Shown: in pieces, positions 29,444 through 38,293 of the stretch
How positions within the stretch are numbered: the first letter of the stretch is position 1
How the letters are laid out: each line of letters starts with the position of its first letter
Source: Sulfoacidibacillus thermotolerans
GTDB lineage: Bacteria; Bacillota; Bacilli; Alicyclobacillales; SLC66
Length of the DNA: 62,855 bases
Assembly (NCBI RefSeq): GCF_003144315.1
Contig: NZ_MPDK01000001.1
Coordinates: 1-62,855, forward strand
Reading direction: 5' to 3'
Notes under the pieces: generated by a model
Told to the model about the DNA's origin: nothing
Databases searched by the model: none
The model's input: only the letters and a program-made list of their open reading frames with translations
Position numbers and translations under genes: made by a program

Positions 29444-30127
29444 GTGACCATGTATATCGCTATTGACGGTCCGGCAGGAGCAGGGAAAAGCACAGTTGCA
29501 CAACGTGTCGCGAATCGGCTCTCTATTCCTTATATTGACACAGGCGCTATGTATCGTAGTGTAACTTGGAATGCACTACGCATGGGGATTTCCATTCATG
29601 ATGAAATACATCTCGCGCAGCTTGCGGAATCACTTGACATTCACTTCATTCCAGGAGCACAAGGTCAAACGGTCTACCTTGGAGGAGAAGATGTGACACA
29701 AGCGATCCGCAGTTCTGAAGTTGGGGCGCTTGTCTCTACAGTTGCAATGCATCGCTTGGTGCGCGAGAAACTCGTAGAACGACAAAGAAAAATGGCGAGC
29801 GAAGCAACTGGTGTTGTCATGGATGGACGTGATATTGGAACGCACGTACTGAAAGATGCTGACGTCAAGATCTACTTGACTGCCTCTCTTGAAACGCGTG
29901 CCAAACGACGCTATGACGAATTAGTGCGCGAAGGGTATAAAGGAACCTATGCAGATGTACTTGAGACGGTTGCAAAACGTGATGAAAATGACGAACAGCG
30001 AACAGCTTCACCTTTACGGAAAGCACAAGATGCTGTCTTACTTGACACGACGACACTTTCAGTTGATGAGGTCGTAGAAATGATCGTCGCACTTTGTGAA
30101 TATCGCCAATTAAGGAAAAGGAGTTAG
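29444..30127 (+). CDS. cmk: Cytidylate kinase
   Basis: Phosphorylates CMP and dCMP with ATP. The 227 residues start MTMYIAIDGPAGAGKSTVAQ with the P-loop GPAGAGKS at 9-16, then DTGAMYR, and GRDIGT and RAKRRYDEL of the nucleoside monophosphate kinase. It starts at a GTG with GAGAGGA 13 nt upstream, a rather long distance, and no better start is in frame. It heads a dense plus-strand run of housekeeping genes reaching gpsA. Confidence 0.95.
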   Translation: MTMYIAIDGPAGAGKSTVAQRVANRLSIPYIDTGAMYRSVTWNALRMGISIHDEIHLAQLAESLDIHFIPGAQGQTVYLGGEDVTQAIRSSEVGALVSTVAMHRLVREKLVERQRKMASEATGVVMDGRDIGTHVLKDADVKIYLTASLETRAKRRYDELVREGYKGTYADVLETVAKRDENDEQRTASPLRKAQDAVLLDTTTLSVDEVVEMIVALCEYRQLRKRS

Positions 30128-30138
30128 CCCTAAAACTT

Positions 30139-30744
30139 ATGTATTATATCGGTCGCTTTGCGGTCAAACTGTTGATGAGCCTGATTTTCCGAATATCTGT
30201 TCAAGGTGCAAATCATATACCCGAACAAGGAGCATTACTTATTTGTTCGCGCCACATCTCTAATTGGGATCCGCTACTTATCGGTATCTCTATGAAACGT
30301 CCAGTTTCCTTCATGGCTAAAGAGGAATTATTTCGCTTTAAGCCACTTGGTATGCTGATAAAATCTGTCCACGGTTTTCCCATTCATCGGGGTGGTAATG
30401 ATCGCGCAGCCATTAAAACTGCACTTCACATTCTCAGTTTAGGCGGTGCACTTGTGCTTTTTCCAGAAGGTACAAGAAATCGCACGGGGAAAGGACTTAA
30501 CCCATTACAACGAGGAGCTGCTTTGCTAGCAAGTCGCTCACAAGCAGCGATTTTGCCGGTTGCCATTATAGGTCCTTATCGCTTATTTGGCAAAGTGCGC
30601 ATCGTTTTTGGTGAACCTTTTGTCGTGATGCCAGAAGCAGCAAAAGCTGCTGAGCTCTCAATCGCTGAATTTGCCGAAGCTAGGATTGCGTCCGCTATGT
30701 ATGATGTATTGGAGGAAGCCACTCGTGATTCAGCGCATTCTTGA
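30139..30744 (+). CDS. plsC: 1-acyl-sn-glycerol-3-phosphate acyltransferase
   Basis: Makes phosphatidic acid from lysophosphatidic acid and acyl-ACP or acyl-CoA at the membrane. The 201-residue protein has a short N-terminal hydrophobic segment (about 7-20), the catalytic HX4D box RHISNWD (His39, Asp44), and the glycerol-phosphate-binding FPEGTR (108-113). AAAGGAG lies about 16 nt upstream of the ATG, so initiation may be inefficient or coupled to cmk, which ends 11 nt before. It overlaps the next small gene by 20 nt. Confidence 0.94.
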   Translation: MYYIGRFAVKLLMSLIFRISVQGANHIPEQGALLICSRHISNWDPLLIGISMKRPVSFMAKEELFRFKPLGMLIKSVHGFPIHRGGNDRAAIKTALHILSLGGALVLFPEGTRNRTGKGLNPLQRGAALLASRSQAAILPVAIIGPYRLFGKVRIVFGEPFVVMPEAAKAAELSIAEFAEARIASAMYDVLEEATRDSAHS

Positions 30745-31033
30745 AATTTTCGCAGTGGGACTTTTTGCGTTTTTTGCGTTATGGCTGTACAGTGGAGTAT
30801 TGGGAGCAGTACCAAACGAAGATGCCAAAAAGCGTAGAAGAGTCGTCCGGAACATGCGCAAAGTCGGCGCTGTTTTTATTGCGTACGCACTGGCAATTGG
30901 TTCTTTCTATCGCTTTCATGTACTATCACTTACATGGGCGGTCATTCTGTACATTCCGGTCATCCTTGGTTTTTTTGCGGGACTGCGCAAACTACAGCCA
31001 TATCTGCGGCCGGATAAGGAGGAAATACAATGA
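30725..31033 (+). CDS. Small membrane protein, 102 aa
   Basis: A polytopic small protein with three likely transmembrane segments (about 7-27, 45-62, 68-88), beginning MIQRILEIFAVGLFAFFAL, and a charged loop KKRRRVVRN. GGAGG is 9 nt before a GTG at 30725. It overlaps plsC by 20 nt and its stop overlaps the S1-protein start by four nucleotides, so its translation is tied to both. Family not recognised; it may assist the membrane acyltransferase. Confidence 0.72.
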   Translation: MIQRILEIFAVGLFAFFALWLYSGVLGAVPNEDAKKRRRVVRNMRKVGAVFIAYALAIGSFYRFHVLSLTWAVILYIPVILGFFAGLRKLQPYLRPDKEEIQ

Positions 31034-32217
31034 CAGAACAGACTTCAAATCAGGAAACCACGCAGCAAAGCAATGAGAGTACAGACCAACTACATGTTGG
31101 AGCAATTGTAGAAGCGACCGTAACCGCAGTAGCAGCAAATGTAGTTCACGCAGAGTTCGGCTCTCAAAAAATTGGACAAATCACGCGCAAAGAATGGTCA
31201 GATGTTCGCCTCTCGACCCTTGAAGGGGTAGTTGCGGTAGGTGAACGCATTCTCGCAAAAATCATCGATCTTGGCGATGCAGCGCATCCTTTGCAACTCT
31301 CGCGCAAAGACGCTGTCAATGCAGAAACTTGGGCCGTTTTACGCGAGCGCTTCGAGCATCAAGTAACTTTTCCAGTAAAGATCTTGTCTGCAGTAAAAGG
31401 TGGACTTGTGGCTGACGTAGAAGGGTTACGCGCGTTTCTTCCCGCTTCATTAATCGATTTTCACTTTCAAAGCGATTTAAGCATTTACGAAGGAAAAACC
31501 ATTGCTGTCATCCTAACGGAATTGGATGAACAACAACGGCGCTTAATTATTTCTCGAAAACATGCAATAGAAAAGGAACAGCAATCACTTCGCACACAAA
31601 AGTTGCGAGAATTTGAAGTTGGACAAATTGTGACAGGTACGGTTGCTCGCTTAACACCTTTTGGCGCTTTTATCGATTTGGGCGGAGTCGATGGACTCTT
31701 GCACGTTTCCGAAATGTCATTTGCGCGCGTAAAGAGTCCTGAAGATGTGGTTCACCCCGGAGATCAAGTACGCGTGAAAGTGTTGCGCATTGATCCTGAC
31801 CAAGGGAAAATTTCTTTAAGTATGAAACTTGAAGACACCAATCCTTGGCGCAGCGTTTCAGAACAGTTTCATGTCGGACAGATTGTCTCGGGAACAGTAA
31901 AAAGACTCGCATCATTTGGAGCTTTTGTTGAAGTTGCCCCGGGAATTGAAGGACTTGTCCATATTTCTCAGTTGTCCAGCGGCCGAGTCGAATCGCCTGC
32001 TGCTGTTGTGACACCCGGTGATCAGGTGCGCGTAAAAATCCTCGAATTGAAACCCGAAGAAGAGCGAATGTCACTATCCATTCGAGAAGCTGTGAAAGAG
32101 CAACAAAAGCCTGCTGTCACGCGACAACCAACACAGACGCAGACAAAGGCAGAACCGACGAGCGCGACATTAGGGGAATTATTTGGTGATGTCCTTAGAG
32201 AAAAATTTAAATTGTAA
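31030..32217 (+). CDS. S1-domain RNA-binding protein (RpsA-like, YpfD)
   Basis: A 395-residue protein with four S1 motifs (about 22-94, 107-173, 193-262 and 280-349), the last two being the strongest (VGQIVTGTVARLTPFGAFIDL and VGQIVSGTVKRLASFGAFVEV), and a Gln/Thr-rich tail. Four-repeat RpsA-like proteins of Bacilli bind RNA and may associate with ribosomes, but unlike E. coli S1 are not essential. AAGGAGG lies 7 nt before the ATG, which overlaps the stop of the previous gene. Confidence 0.92.
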   Translation: MTEQTSNQETTQQSNESTDQLHVGAIVEATVTAVAANVVHAEFGSQKIGQITRKEWSDVRLSTLEGVVAVGERILAKIIDLGDAAHPLQLSRKDAVNAETWAVLRERFEHQVTFPVKILSAVKGGLVADVEGLRAFLPASLIDFHFQSDLSIYEGKTIAVILTELDEQQRRLIISRKHAIEKEQQSLRTQKLREFEVGQIVTGTVARLTPFGAFIDLGGVDGLLHVSEMSFARVKSPEDVVHPGDQVRVKVLRIDPDQGKISLSMKLEDTNPWRSVSEQFHVGQIVSGTVKRLASFGAFVEVAPGIEGLVHISQLSSGRVESPAAVVTPGDQVRVKILELKPEEERMSLSIREAVKEQQKPAVTRQPTQTQTKAEPTSATLGELFGDVLREKFKL

Positions 32218-32274
32218 TTGACGTTATCCGCTATTTTTTGCGATAATGTCGCAATGGTTAGGGGGGCAAGCGTG

Positions 32275-33648
32275 ATGCCAAAAGTGCTAACTGTAGCTCC
32301 TGGTTCACTAGCTGAAGAACTGCAAATTGAACCAGGAGATGACATTGTCGCAATTAATGGACAGCCCATTCGCGATGTCATTGATCTGCAATTCGCTTTA
32401 GCTGGAGAAGAGATTTCCCTCGATGTTCGCAAGAGCAATGGGGAAGAATGGATCATTGAAGTAGAAAAAGAGTACGACGAAACACTAGGCGTTGAGTGGG
32501 AACACGCTACAGTTGACAAAGTTCGGTTATGTCACAACAAGTGCGTATTTTGCTTTGTCGATCAAGTGCCTAAAAACATGCGCAAAACATTAAATATGCG
32601 CGATGACGATTATCGACTATCCTTTTTGCACGGAAACTTTGTGACCTTAACGAATTTGCGTGAAGGCGAATTAGAACGCATTGCGGCGTTACGTATGTCG
32701 CCACTCAATATCAGCGTTCACACAACAAATCCAGAACTGCGTGAACGAATGCTTGGAAATAAAAAATCTGGAGAGATTCTTGCCCAGATTGCGTATCTCG
32801 CACAACACGAAATTGAAATGAATACACAAATTGTGTTGTGCCCTGGATGGAATGATGGAACGGAACTCGATCGCACGATTGAAGACTTAGCACAATTTTA
32901 CCCTGCAGTGCGAACTCTGTCAGTTGTCCCAGTCGGATTGACGAAACATCGCCGTGGATTGGCTGATTTGCGAAACTGTACAGCTGCTGAAGCGCGTCAT
33001 GTGACTGCTCAAATTGCAAACTGGCAAGAGCGCTTACGCCCTCGTTTGGGCGTGAATTTTGTTCATGCTGCAGATGAATTTTATTGTATTGGAGACAGTG
33101 AAATCCCGTCTGCGCTATATTATGATGAATTTGCTCAGATCGAAAATGGCGTCGGTTTATTGCGAACACTACTTGATGAGTTTGCCGTGCTTGAAAAAAA
33201 ATTGCCGCAAAAACTTTCTCGCAAACGTCATGTCGCTGTGGTCACAGGCGTTTCAGCACAAAAAATCATCCGGCAAGTCGCAGAACGATTAAATGCCATT
33301 CGTGGATTGACCGTAGATGTTCATATTGTTTCCAATGATTTCTATGGCGATCAAGTAACCGTAACAGGTTTAATTACAGGACAAGACATCGTCAAACAGT
33401 TAAAAAATCAAATTGCAGCAGACACGGTTCTTCTTCCAGATGTCATGTTAAAAGACGATGCGGATATTTTCCTTGACGATTATGAAGTTGAACAAGTCCG
33501 AGATCAATTGCAAAAGGAGATTCTTGTCGTACCGCCAAATGCGAGTGGACTGGTTTATGGCGCACTTGGAAAAACCCATGCATTACCTGCGCGGCGGCGC
33601 TATGAAGCAACTTTTGCTCGTGTCCAAAATGCCGTCAGTGGCAGTTAA
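32275..33648 (+). CDS. DUF512 radical-SAM-like protein with PDZ domain
   Basis: A 457-residue protein beginning with a PDZ-like domain (about 3-45; GSLAEELQIEPGDDIVAINGQ). Cysteines Cys86, Cys90 and Cys93 (LCHNKCVFCF) match the CxxxCxxC iron-sulfur site of radical-SAM enzymes; the DUF512 region follows (about 210-420). This architecture is widely conserved beside der in Firmicutes but its substrate is unknown. AGGGGGG is 8 nt before the ATG at 32275 (5 nt to a GTG at 32272); upstream in-frame starts lack a ribosome site. Confidence 0.85.
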   Translation: MPKVLTVAPGSLAEELQIEPGDDIVAINGQPIRDVIDLQFALAGEEISLDVRKSNGEEWIIEVEKEYDETLGVEWEHATVDKVRLCHNKCVFCFVDQVPKNMRKTLNMRDDDYRLSFLHGNFVTLTNLREGELERIAALRMSPLNISVHTTNPELRERMLGNKKSGEILAQIAYLAQHEIEMNTQIVLCPGWNDGTELDRTIEDLAQFYPAVRTLSVVPVGLTKHRRGLADLRNCTAAEARHVTAQIANWQERLRPRLGVNFVHAADEFYCIGDSEIPSALYYDEFAQIENGVGLLRTLLDEFAVLEKKLPQKLSRKRHVAVVTGVSAQKIIRQVAERLNAIRGLTVDVHIVSNDFYGDQVTVTGLITGQDIVKQLKNQIAADTVLLPDVMLKDDADIFLDDYEVEQVRDQLQKEILVVPPNASGLVYGALGKTHALPARRRYEATFARVQNAVSGS

Positions 33649-33673
33649 CTTGTTTTGAAAGGAGGGAATAGAT

Positions 33674-35008
33674 ATGGCAGCACCCGTTATGGCAATTGTA
33701 GGAACGCCAAATGTAGGAAAGTCAACGTTATTCAACCGGATTGTTGGACAACGTCTTGCCATTGTTGAGGATCGACCTGGTATTACCCGAGATCGCATCT
33801 ATGCTTCTACCGAGTGGCGCTCACGGTCCTTTCGCGTTATTGATACAGGGGGATTAGAACTTGGACAAGTAGATGCGATCGCTACACGCATTCGGGCACA
33901 AGTCGAACTCGCGATTGATGAAGCAGAGGTCATCGTGTTTGTCGTAGATGGAGTAGTTGGTCTGACGTCAGCTGACGAAGAAATTGCAAACCTCTTGCGC
34001 AGATCAGGAAAACCAGTTATTGTTGCGGTAAATAAGTTGGATCGCGCGGAGCGAAACGCTCTGGCGTATGATTTCTATGGACTTGGTTTTGATAAGACGA
34101 TAGGAATCTCTGCTGAACACGCTTTAGGGATTGGTGATTTATTAGACGCTGTCTTTGACTATTTCCCGCCTGCGAGCACTGACCTAGATCAGATTGATGA
34201 AGACGCAATTAAAGTTGCAGTAATTGGTCGACCCAATGTGGGTAAATCATCCTTGATCAATGCGATTCTTGGGGAAGATCGCGTTCTAGTCAGTGAAGTT
34301 GCAGGAACGACGCGCGATGCGATCGATACAGCATTTACGATGGATGAGACGCGGTTTGTTTTGATCGATACAGCTGGTATGCGCAAAAGAGGGAAAGTGT
34401 ACGAAGCAACAGAAAAATACAGCGTCTTACGTGCCCTGCGTGCGATTGAACGCTGTGATGTTGCGGTTCTAGTCATTGATGCAGACTCAGGAATCATCGA
34501 ACAAGACAAGCGTGTTGTTGGATATGCGCTGGATGCAGGCAAAGCAATTGTCGTGGCTGTAAACAAGTGGGATGCAATTGAGAAAAACGGGAAAACTGCA
34601 CAGGAATTTGAAAAGATGATCCGCTCTCATTTTCCTTTTCTTTCTTGGGCACCTATTGTTTTTGTCTCGGCAAAGACGCGTCAACGTGTTCGGCGTGTTC
34701 TTGAGATTGCTGCGGAGGCGGCAGAAAATCACGCACAACGCATTGCTACCTCGACTGTAAACACCATTGTTCAAGAAGCTGTCGCTATGGTGCCACCGCC
34801 GACGGATAAAGGAAAGCGTTTAAAAATTCTGTACGCGACACAAGTAGCTGTTAAGCCTCCGACGTTTGCTATATTTGTAAATCGTGCAGAAATGATGCAT
34901 TTTTCTTATGAGCGGTATTTAGAAAATAAATTGCGAGAATCATTTGGATTCCTTGGGACTCCGATGCGTATTCTCATTCGCGAGCGCAACTCGCATGAGC
35001 GAAACTAG
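33674..35008 (+). CDS. der: Ribosome biogenesis GTPase Der (EngA)
   Basis: An essential GTPase for 50S assembly with two tandem G domains and a KH-like C-terminus. P-loops are GTPNVGKS (about 10-17) and GRPNVGKS (about 184-191); G3 motifs DTGGLE and DTAGM and G4 motifs NKLD and NKWD are present. The 444 residues fit the Bacillus enzyme (436). AAAGGAGGG precedes the ATG by 8 nt. It follows the DUF512 gene and precedes plsY and gpsA, as in Bacillus. Confidence 0.96.
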   Translation: MAAPVMAIVGTPNVGKSTLFNRIVGQRLAIVEDRPGITRDRIYASTEWRSRSFRVIDTGGLELGQVDAIATRIRAQVELAIDEAEVIVFVVDGVVGLTSADEEIANLLRRSGKPVIVAVNKLDRAERNALAYDFYGLGFDKTIGISAEHALGIGDLLDAVFDYFPPASTDLDQIDEDAIKVAVIGRPNVGKSSLINAILGEDRVLVSEVAGTTRDAIDTAFTMDETRFVLIDTAGMRKRGKVYEATEKYSVLRALRAIERCDVAVLVIDADSGIIEQDKRVVGYALDAGKAIVVAVNKWDAIEKNGKTAQEFEKMIRSHFPFLSWAPIVFVSAKTRQRVRRVLEIAAEAAENHAQRIATSTVNTIVQEAVAMVPPPTDKGKRLKILYATQVAVKPPTFAIFVNRAEMMHFSYERYLENKLRESFGFLGTPMRILIRERNSHERN

Positions 35009-35033
35009 CTTTACTCCGTTAAGGGGGATCGTG

Positions 35034-35621
35034 ATGCTCTTTCTAAGTATTATATTTGCTTATTTGCTTGGAGCGATCAGCAGTAGTTACATTGCTGGGA
35101 AAGTGGCGTCTGGTGTCGATATTCGCGATCATGGAAGCGGCAATGCAGGAGCAACCAACACGCTACGCGTGCTCGGTCCAAAACTTGCACTGCTGGTACT
35201 TGTCGCTGACATCGTTAAGGGAATTCTTGCCATCGCGTTTGCCCATCTCGCGACAAACGGCTCGCAGTGGGCGATGGCGCTTTCTGGGTTAGCGGCAATT
35301 ATTGGTCATAATTGGCCGATCTATTTTAACTTTCGCGGCGGCAAAGGAGTTGCCACTACCATTGGTGTTTTAGCTACACTTAGTTTTCCACCAGCTCTAT
35401 ACGCGGGTTTAGTGGCGATTGCACTCTTGTTACTCACACGCTATGTCTCATTAGCTGCGCTCACTTTTGTTACACTTACTCCTATTTTTCAAATCGCGAT
35501 GCATACACCCGCTCCTTATATCTGGGTTAGTGTCATCATTTTACTTATGACATTTTGGCGTCATCGAACAAATATTACGCGCCTGCGCAAGGGCGTAGAA
35601 CATCGCATTTTTTCCCGCTAA
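35034..35621 (+). CDS. plsY: Acyl-phosphate:glycerol-3-phosphate acyltransferase
   Basis: Transfers acyl groups from acyl-phosphate to glycerol 3-phosphate, starting phospholipid synthesis. This 195-residue protein has about five transmembrane segments. Three conserved blocks are visible: GSGNAGATNTLR, NFRGGKGVATT and HRTNITRLRKGVEHR. AAGGGGG is 6 nt before the ATG at 35034; a GTG at 35031 is the alternative. It lies 25 nt after der and 35 nt before gpsA, so one stretch encodes both G3P synthesis and its first acylation. Confidence 0.95.
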   Translation: MLFLSIIFAYLLGAISSSYIAGKVASGVDIRDHGSGNAGATNTLRVLGPKLALLVLVADIVKGILAIAFAHLATNGSQWAMALSGLAAIIGHNWPIYFNFRGGKGVATTIGVLATLSFPPALYAGLVAIALLLLTRYVSLAALTFVTLTPIFQIAMHTPAPYIWVSVIILLMTFWRHRTNITRLRKGVEHRIFSR

Positions 35622-35656
35622 CACGATCACGGTAGAGAAACGGAGTATAACGGCCG

Positions 35657-36724
35657 ATGAATGCCGAAACAAGTTTGATCCAGCGTATCGCGGTGGTAGG
35701 CGCAGGGAGTTTTGGATCTGCACTCGCGTCCGTATTTGCGACAAACGGTCATGAGGTGACACTGCTTGCTCGCCGCGACTCGCTCATACAAGAAATTAAC
35801 CAACATCATACAAATAAGCAGTATCTACCAGGCGTCTCGCTCCATCCAGCAATATTTGCAACATCGGACGAAAAGCACATTGCGAATGCCGATCTGATCG
35901 TGCTTGTTGTCCCTTCTCACGCAATGCGCGAAACCTGTGAACGCATTGCACCACTGCTGCAGTCAAAGAGTAAAGTGAAAGTTGCTCATGCGACTAAAGG
36001 GCTTGAAGTCGGAACGATGGCACGTATGTCAACGGTCATTTTAGATTCTTGCCCATTCTTGCAAGAACAAAATCTTGCTGTTCTAAGTGGACCCAGTCAT
36101 GCTGAAGAGGTATCGCGCGAACTGCCCACAACACTTGTCGTCGCTAGTGCGTCTAAAAGTACTGCGGAATACATCCAAGATATGCTGATGAATCGAGTGC
36201 TTCGCGTATATACCAATCCAGACGTGGTGGGCGCTGAACTTGGGGGCGCATTAAAAAACATCATCGCTTTAGGGTGCGGCATTTCAGATGGGCTTGGTTA
36301 TGGGGACAACGCGCGGGCTGCGATCATGACACGTGGATTAGTTGAAATTTCACGACTTGGGATTCGTCTAGGAGCTGCTTTTAATACTTTTTCTGGCTTG
36401 ACGGGTGTAGGGGATCTCATTGTAACCTGTACAAGTCGTCACAGCAGAAATTGGAACGCTGGCTACTTGCTAGGGCAGGGGTTTTCATTGGACGATGCCC
36501 TTCAAAAAGTCGGAATGGTCGTAGAGGGCGTTCGAACTACGAAAGTTGCACTTGCTGTAGCAAATGAAGTCGCAGTACCCATGCCTATTGCCTCTGCAAT
36601 TGGAGATATTCTTTTTAACCAAAAAAGTCCGCGCCTTGCAGTGGATGAATTGATGTCGCGAACCAGAACACATGAAATGGAGCCGTTCATTCAAGACGCG
36701 ACAACTGGCTGGATGTTTCCTTAA
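35657..36724 (+). CDS. gpsA: Glycerol-3-phosphate dehydrogenase [NAD(P)+]
   Basis: Reduces dihydroxyacetone phosphate to glycerol 3-phosphate for phospholipids. The 355 residues show the dinucleotide motif VGAGSFGSALA (14-24), VPSHAMRE, ATKGLE, SGPSHAEEV, the catalytic-lysine segment GGALKNIIALGCGI and GLTGVGDLIVTC. GGAG lies 11 nt before the ATG. It closes the der-plsY-gpsA group. Confidence 0.96.
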   Translation: MNAETSLIQRIAVVGAGSFGSALASVFATNGHEVTLLARRDSLIQEINQHHTNKQYLPGVSLHPAIFATSDEKHIANADLIVLVVPSHAMRETCERIAPLLQSKSKVKVAHATKGLEVGTMARMSTVILDSCPFLQEQNLAVLSGPSHAEEVSRELPTTLVVASASKSTAEYIQDMLMNRVLRVYTNPDVVGAELGGALKNIIALGCGISDGLGYGDNARAAIMTRGLVEISRLGIRLGAAFNTFSGLTGVGDLIVTCTSRHSRNWNAGYLLGQGFSLDDALQKVGMVVEGVRTTKVALAVANEVAVPMPIASAIGDILFNQKSPRLAVDELMSRTRTHEMEPFIQDATTGWMFP

Positions 36725-36767
36725 GTGATACAATGACAAACATACATATTGCGAGGAGGTCAAACAA

Positions 36768-37148
36768 ATGAGTCAAGCACCAGAGAATTTGTTGTATACG
36801 AAAGAGCATGAGTGGGTTCGCATGGAAGGTACCACTGCTTATATTGGGATTACTGATTTTGCTCAAAGTGAACTCGGCGACATTGTGTTTGTTGAATTGC
36901 CAGATGTAGGATCAAGTGTCCAAGCGGGTGAAACATTTGGAACTGTTGAATCTGTAAAGACTGTTTCAGATCTTTATGCACCTGTGAGTGGAAAGGTCGT
37001 CAAGATAAATTCAGAACTCGCGGATACGCCAGAAAAGGTGAATGAACAACCATATGAAGGTGGTTGGATGATCGCTGTGGAAATTGAGTCAGATCATCCT
37101 GAAGGTCTGCTTTCTGCAAAAGAATATCAATCACTCATTGCGGAGTAA
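36768..37148 (+). CDS. gcvH: Glycine cleavage system H protein
   Basis: Lipoylated carrier of the aminomethyl intermediate in glycine cleavage; in Bacilli it is also the hub from which octanoyl/lipoyl groups are relayed to other enzymes. The 126 residues carry Lys64 in [17 protein letters not shown], the lipoylation site, and the typical EHEWVR start. GAGGAGG is 8 nt before the ATG. lipM begins 4 nt after its stop, a functionally matched pair. No gcvT or gcvP is nearby. Confidence 0.96.
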   Translation: MSQAPENLLYTKEHEWVRMEGTTAYIGITDFAQSELGDIVFVELPDVGSSVQAGETFGTVESVKTVSDLYAPVSGKVVKINSELADTPEKVNEQPYEGGWMIAVEIESDHPEGLLSAKEYQSLIAE

Positions 37149-37151
37149 GTC

Positions 37152-37991
37152 ATGTGGCAGCCAAATCAATTTCGCCTATTGGATACGGGTGTGCACAGTG
37201 CCGCGTATAACATGGCGTTAGACGAAGCGATTCTCATGCGTGTTGGAGCAGGAGAAGCGCCTCCAACATTGCGATTTTATGCTTGGGATCGACCTACCAT
37301 TTCGATCGGTTACTTTCAGCGTGTCGACCGTGATGTGGATCGCAGTCGTGTAAATGCGCGCGGGTTCTCCTTAGTTCGTAGAATGACGGGTGGACGAGCC
37401 GTTTTGCACGATAAAGAATTAACGTATAGCGTCATTGTGCCTGGTGATCATCCGCTCGCAAAAGCGTCAGTCGTGGAATCCTATCGCCAGCTATCTCAGG
37501 GTCTTTGCGAAGGATTCATTGAACTTGGCGTTCATGCAGAAGTTGTATCCCTTGCACAAGAGTCTGAGCGAGCCAAATATGCGACACTAGGATCGGCAGC
37601 TTGCTTTGATTCACCCTCTTGGTATGAGCTTGTTGTCGAAGGCAAGAAAATCGCTGGAAGTGCTCAAGTGCGCGCCCATAATGGACTGCTTCAACACGGT
37701 GCTTTGCTCCTTGACCTTGAACCAGACGACTTGTTTGACGTTTTGACTTTTCGCTCAGAAGCAGAGCGCAGTCGCACACGCAAGGAATTTGATGAGCGTG
37801 CGATTAGTGTACGACAACTTACCTCGCGCGAAATCACGTATGAACAAGCAGCTGCTGCATTTGCGAAAGGATTCGCGAAGGGGTTGGACTTGGAACTTAT
37901 TCCGCATGCTATCAGTGCACAAGAACATCAGGATGCACTGCACCTAATGGAAGAAAAATACACAAACGACAGTTGGACTTTACGGCGCTAA
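37152..37991 (+). CDS. lipM: Octanoyltransferase LipM
   Basis: Transfers octanoyl groups from ACP to GcvH in the Bacillus lipoate pathway. The 279-residue length matches LipM (278). The BPL/LPL fold motif RRMTGGRAVLHDKELTYS is present, as is nucleophile Cys151 in ACFDSPSWYELVVEGKKIAGSAQ with its following Lys pair. A ligase (LplJ) would lack this cysteine. It lies immediately after its acceptor gcvH and before a terminator. Confidence 0.93.
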   Translation: MWQPNQFRLLDTGVHSAAYNMALDEAILMRVGAGEAPPTLRFYAWDRPTISIGYFQRVDRDVDRSRVNARGFSLVRRMTGGRAVLHDKELTYSVIVPGDHPLAKASVVESYRQLSQGLCEGFIELGVHAEVVSLAQESERAKYATLGSAACFDSPSWYELVVEGKKIAGSAQVRAHNGLLQHGALLLDLEPDDLFDVLTFRSEAERSRTRKEFDERAISVRQLTSREITYEQAAAAFAKGFAKGLDLELIPHAISAQEHQDALHLMEEKYTNDSWTLRR

Positions 37992-38017
37992 TTGTCTTTT
38001 ATGCTCCGCAATGTTTG

Positions 38018-38061
38018 CAAGCAGATAGTCGTGCAAGAAGCACGCATTATCTGCTTGTTTT
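38018..38061 (+). terminator. Terminator after lipM
   Basis: CAAGCAGATA (38018-38027) pairs with TATCTGCTTG (38048-38057), with inner GTGC/GCAC, followed by TTTTGCTTTG. Confidence 0.82.
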
Positions 38062-38293
38062 GCTTTGTACAAAAGATTCCCCCGCGCGTTCTACCTCTCT
38101 CTCCAGTGGCATATAAATCAAACAAATAGGACTCGCTGTGGCCAATAAGACAATGCGGGCATATTGAGCCGTAAAGCTCATATATATGTAACGTCCAAAC
38201 AGGGCTTTGCGCAGATGAGGCCGTCAGGCGCCCGCAGCCAACAGAACATGATTGGTCATCTACGCTGGCTTTTGAAGTTAGGGAGGGAATAGC
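38062..38293 (+). other. Intergenic region and leader before spoIVA
   Basis: No gene is evident. It holds the candidate sigma-E promoter at 38159-38188 and, in the leader, an imperfect inverted repeat GCGCAGATGA (about 38210) with TCATCTACGC (about 38258), one mismatch. A long minus-strand reading frame here is not convincing. Confidence 0.5.
38159..38188 (+). promoter_or_regulatory. Candidate sigma-E promoter of spoIVA
   Basis: GCATATT (38159-38165), 13 nt, then CATATATAT (38179-38187) fits the mother-cell sigma-E consensus (ATATT, then CATACA-T with a 13-15 nt gap). spoIVA is a sigma-E gene in Bacillus subtilis. Confidence 0.6.

Noticed and set aside
32022-32519. Minus-strand frame of 165 codons across the S1 and DUF512 genes
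   Set aside because: Serine-rich, no ribosome site, opposite two well-supported genes. A codon-bias shadow.
36725-36767. Glycine riboswitch before gcvH
   Set aside because: Only 43 nt separate gpsA and gcvH, too short for a glycine aptamer, and no conserved blocks are seen.
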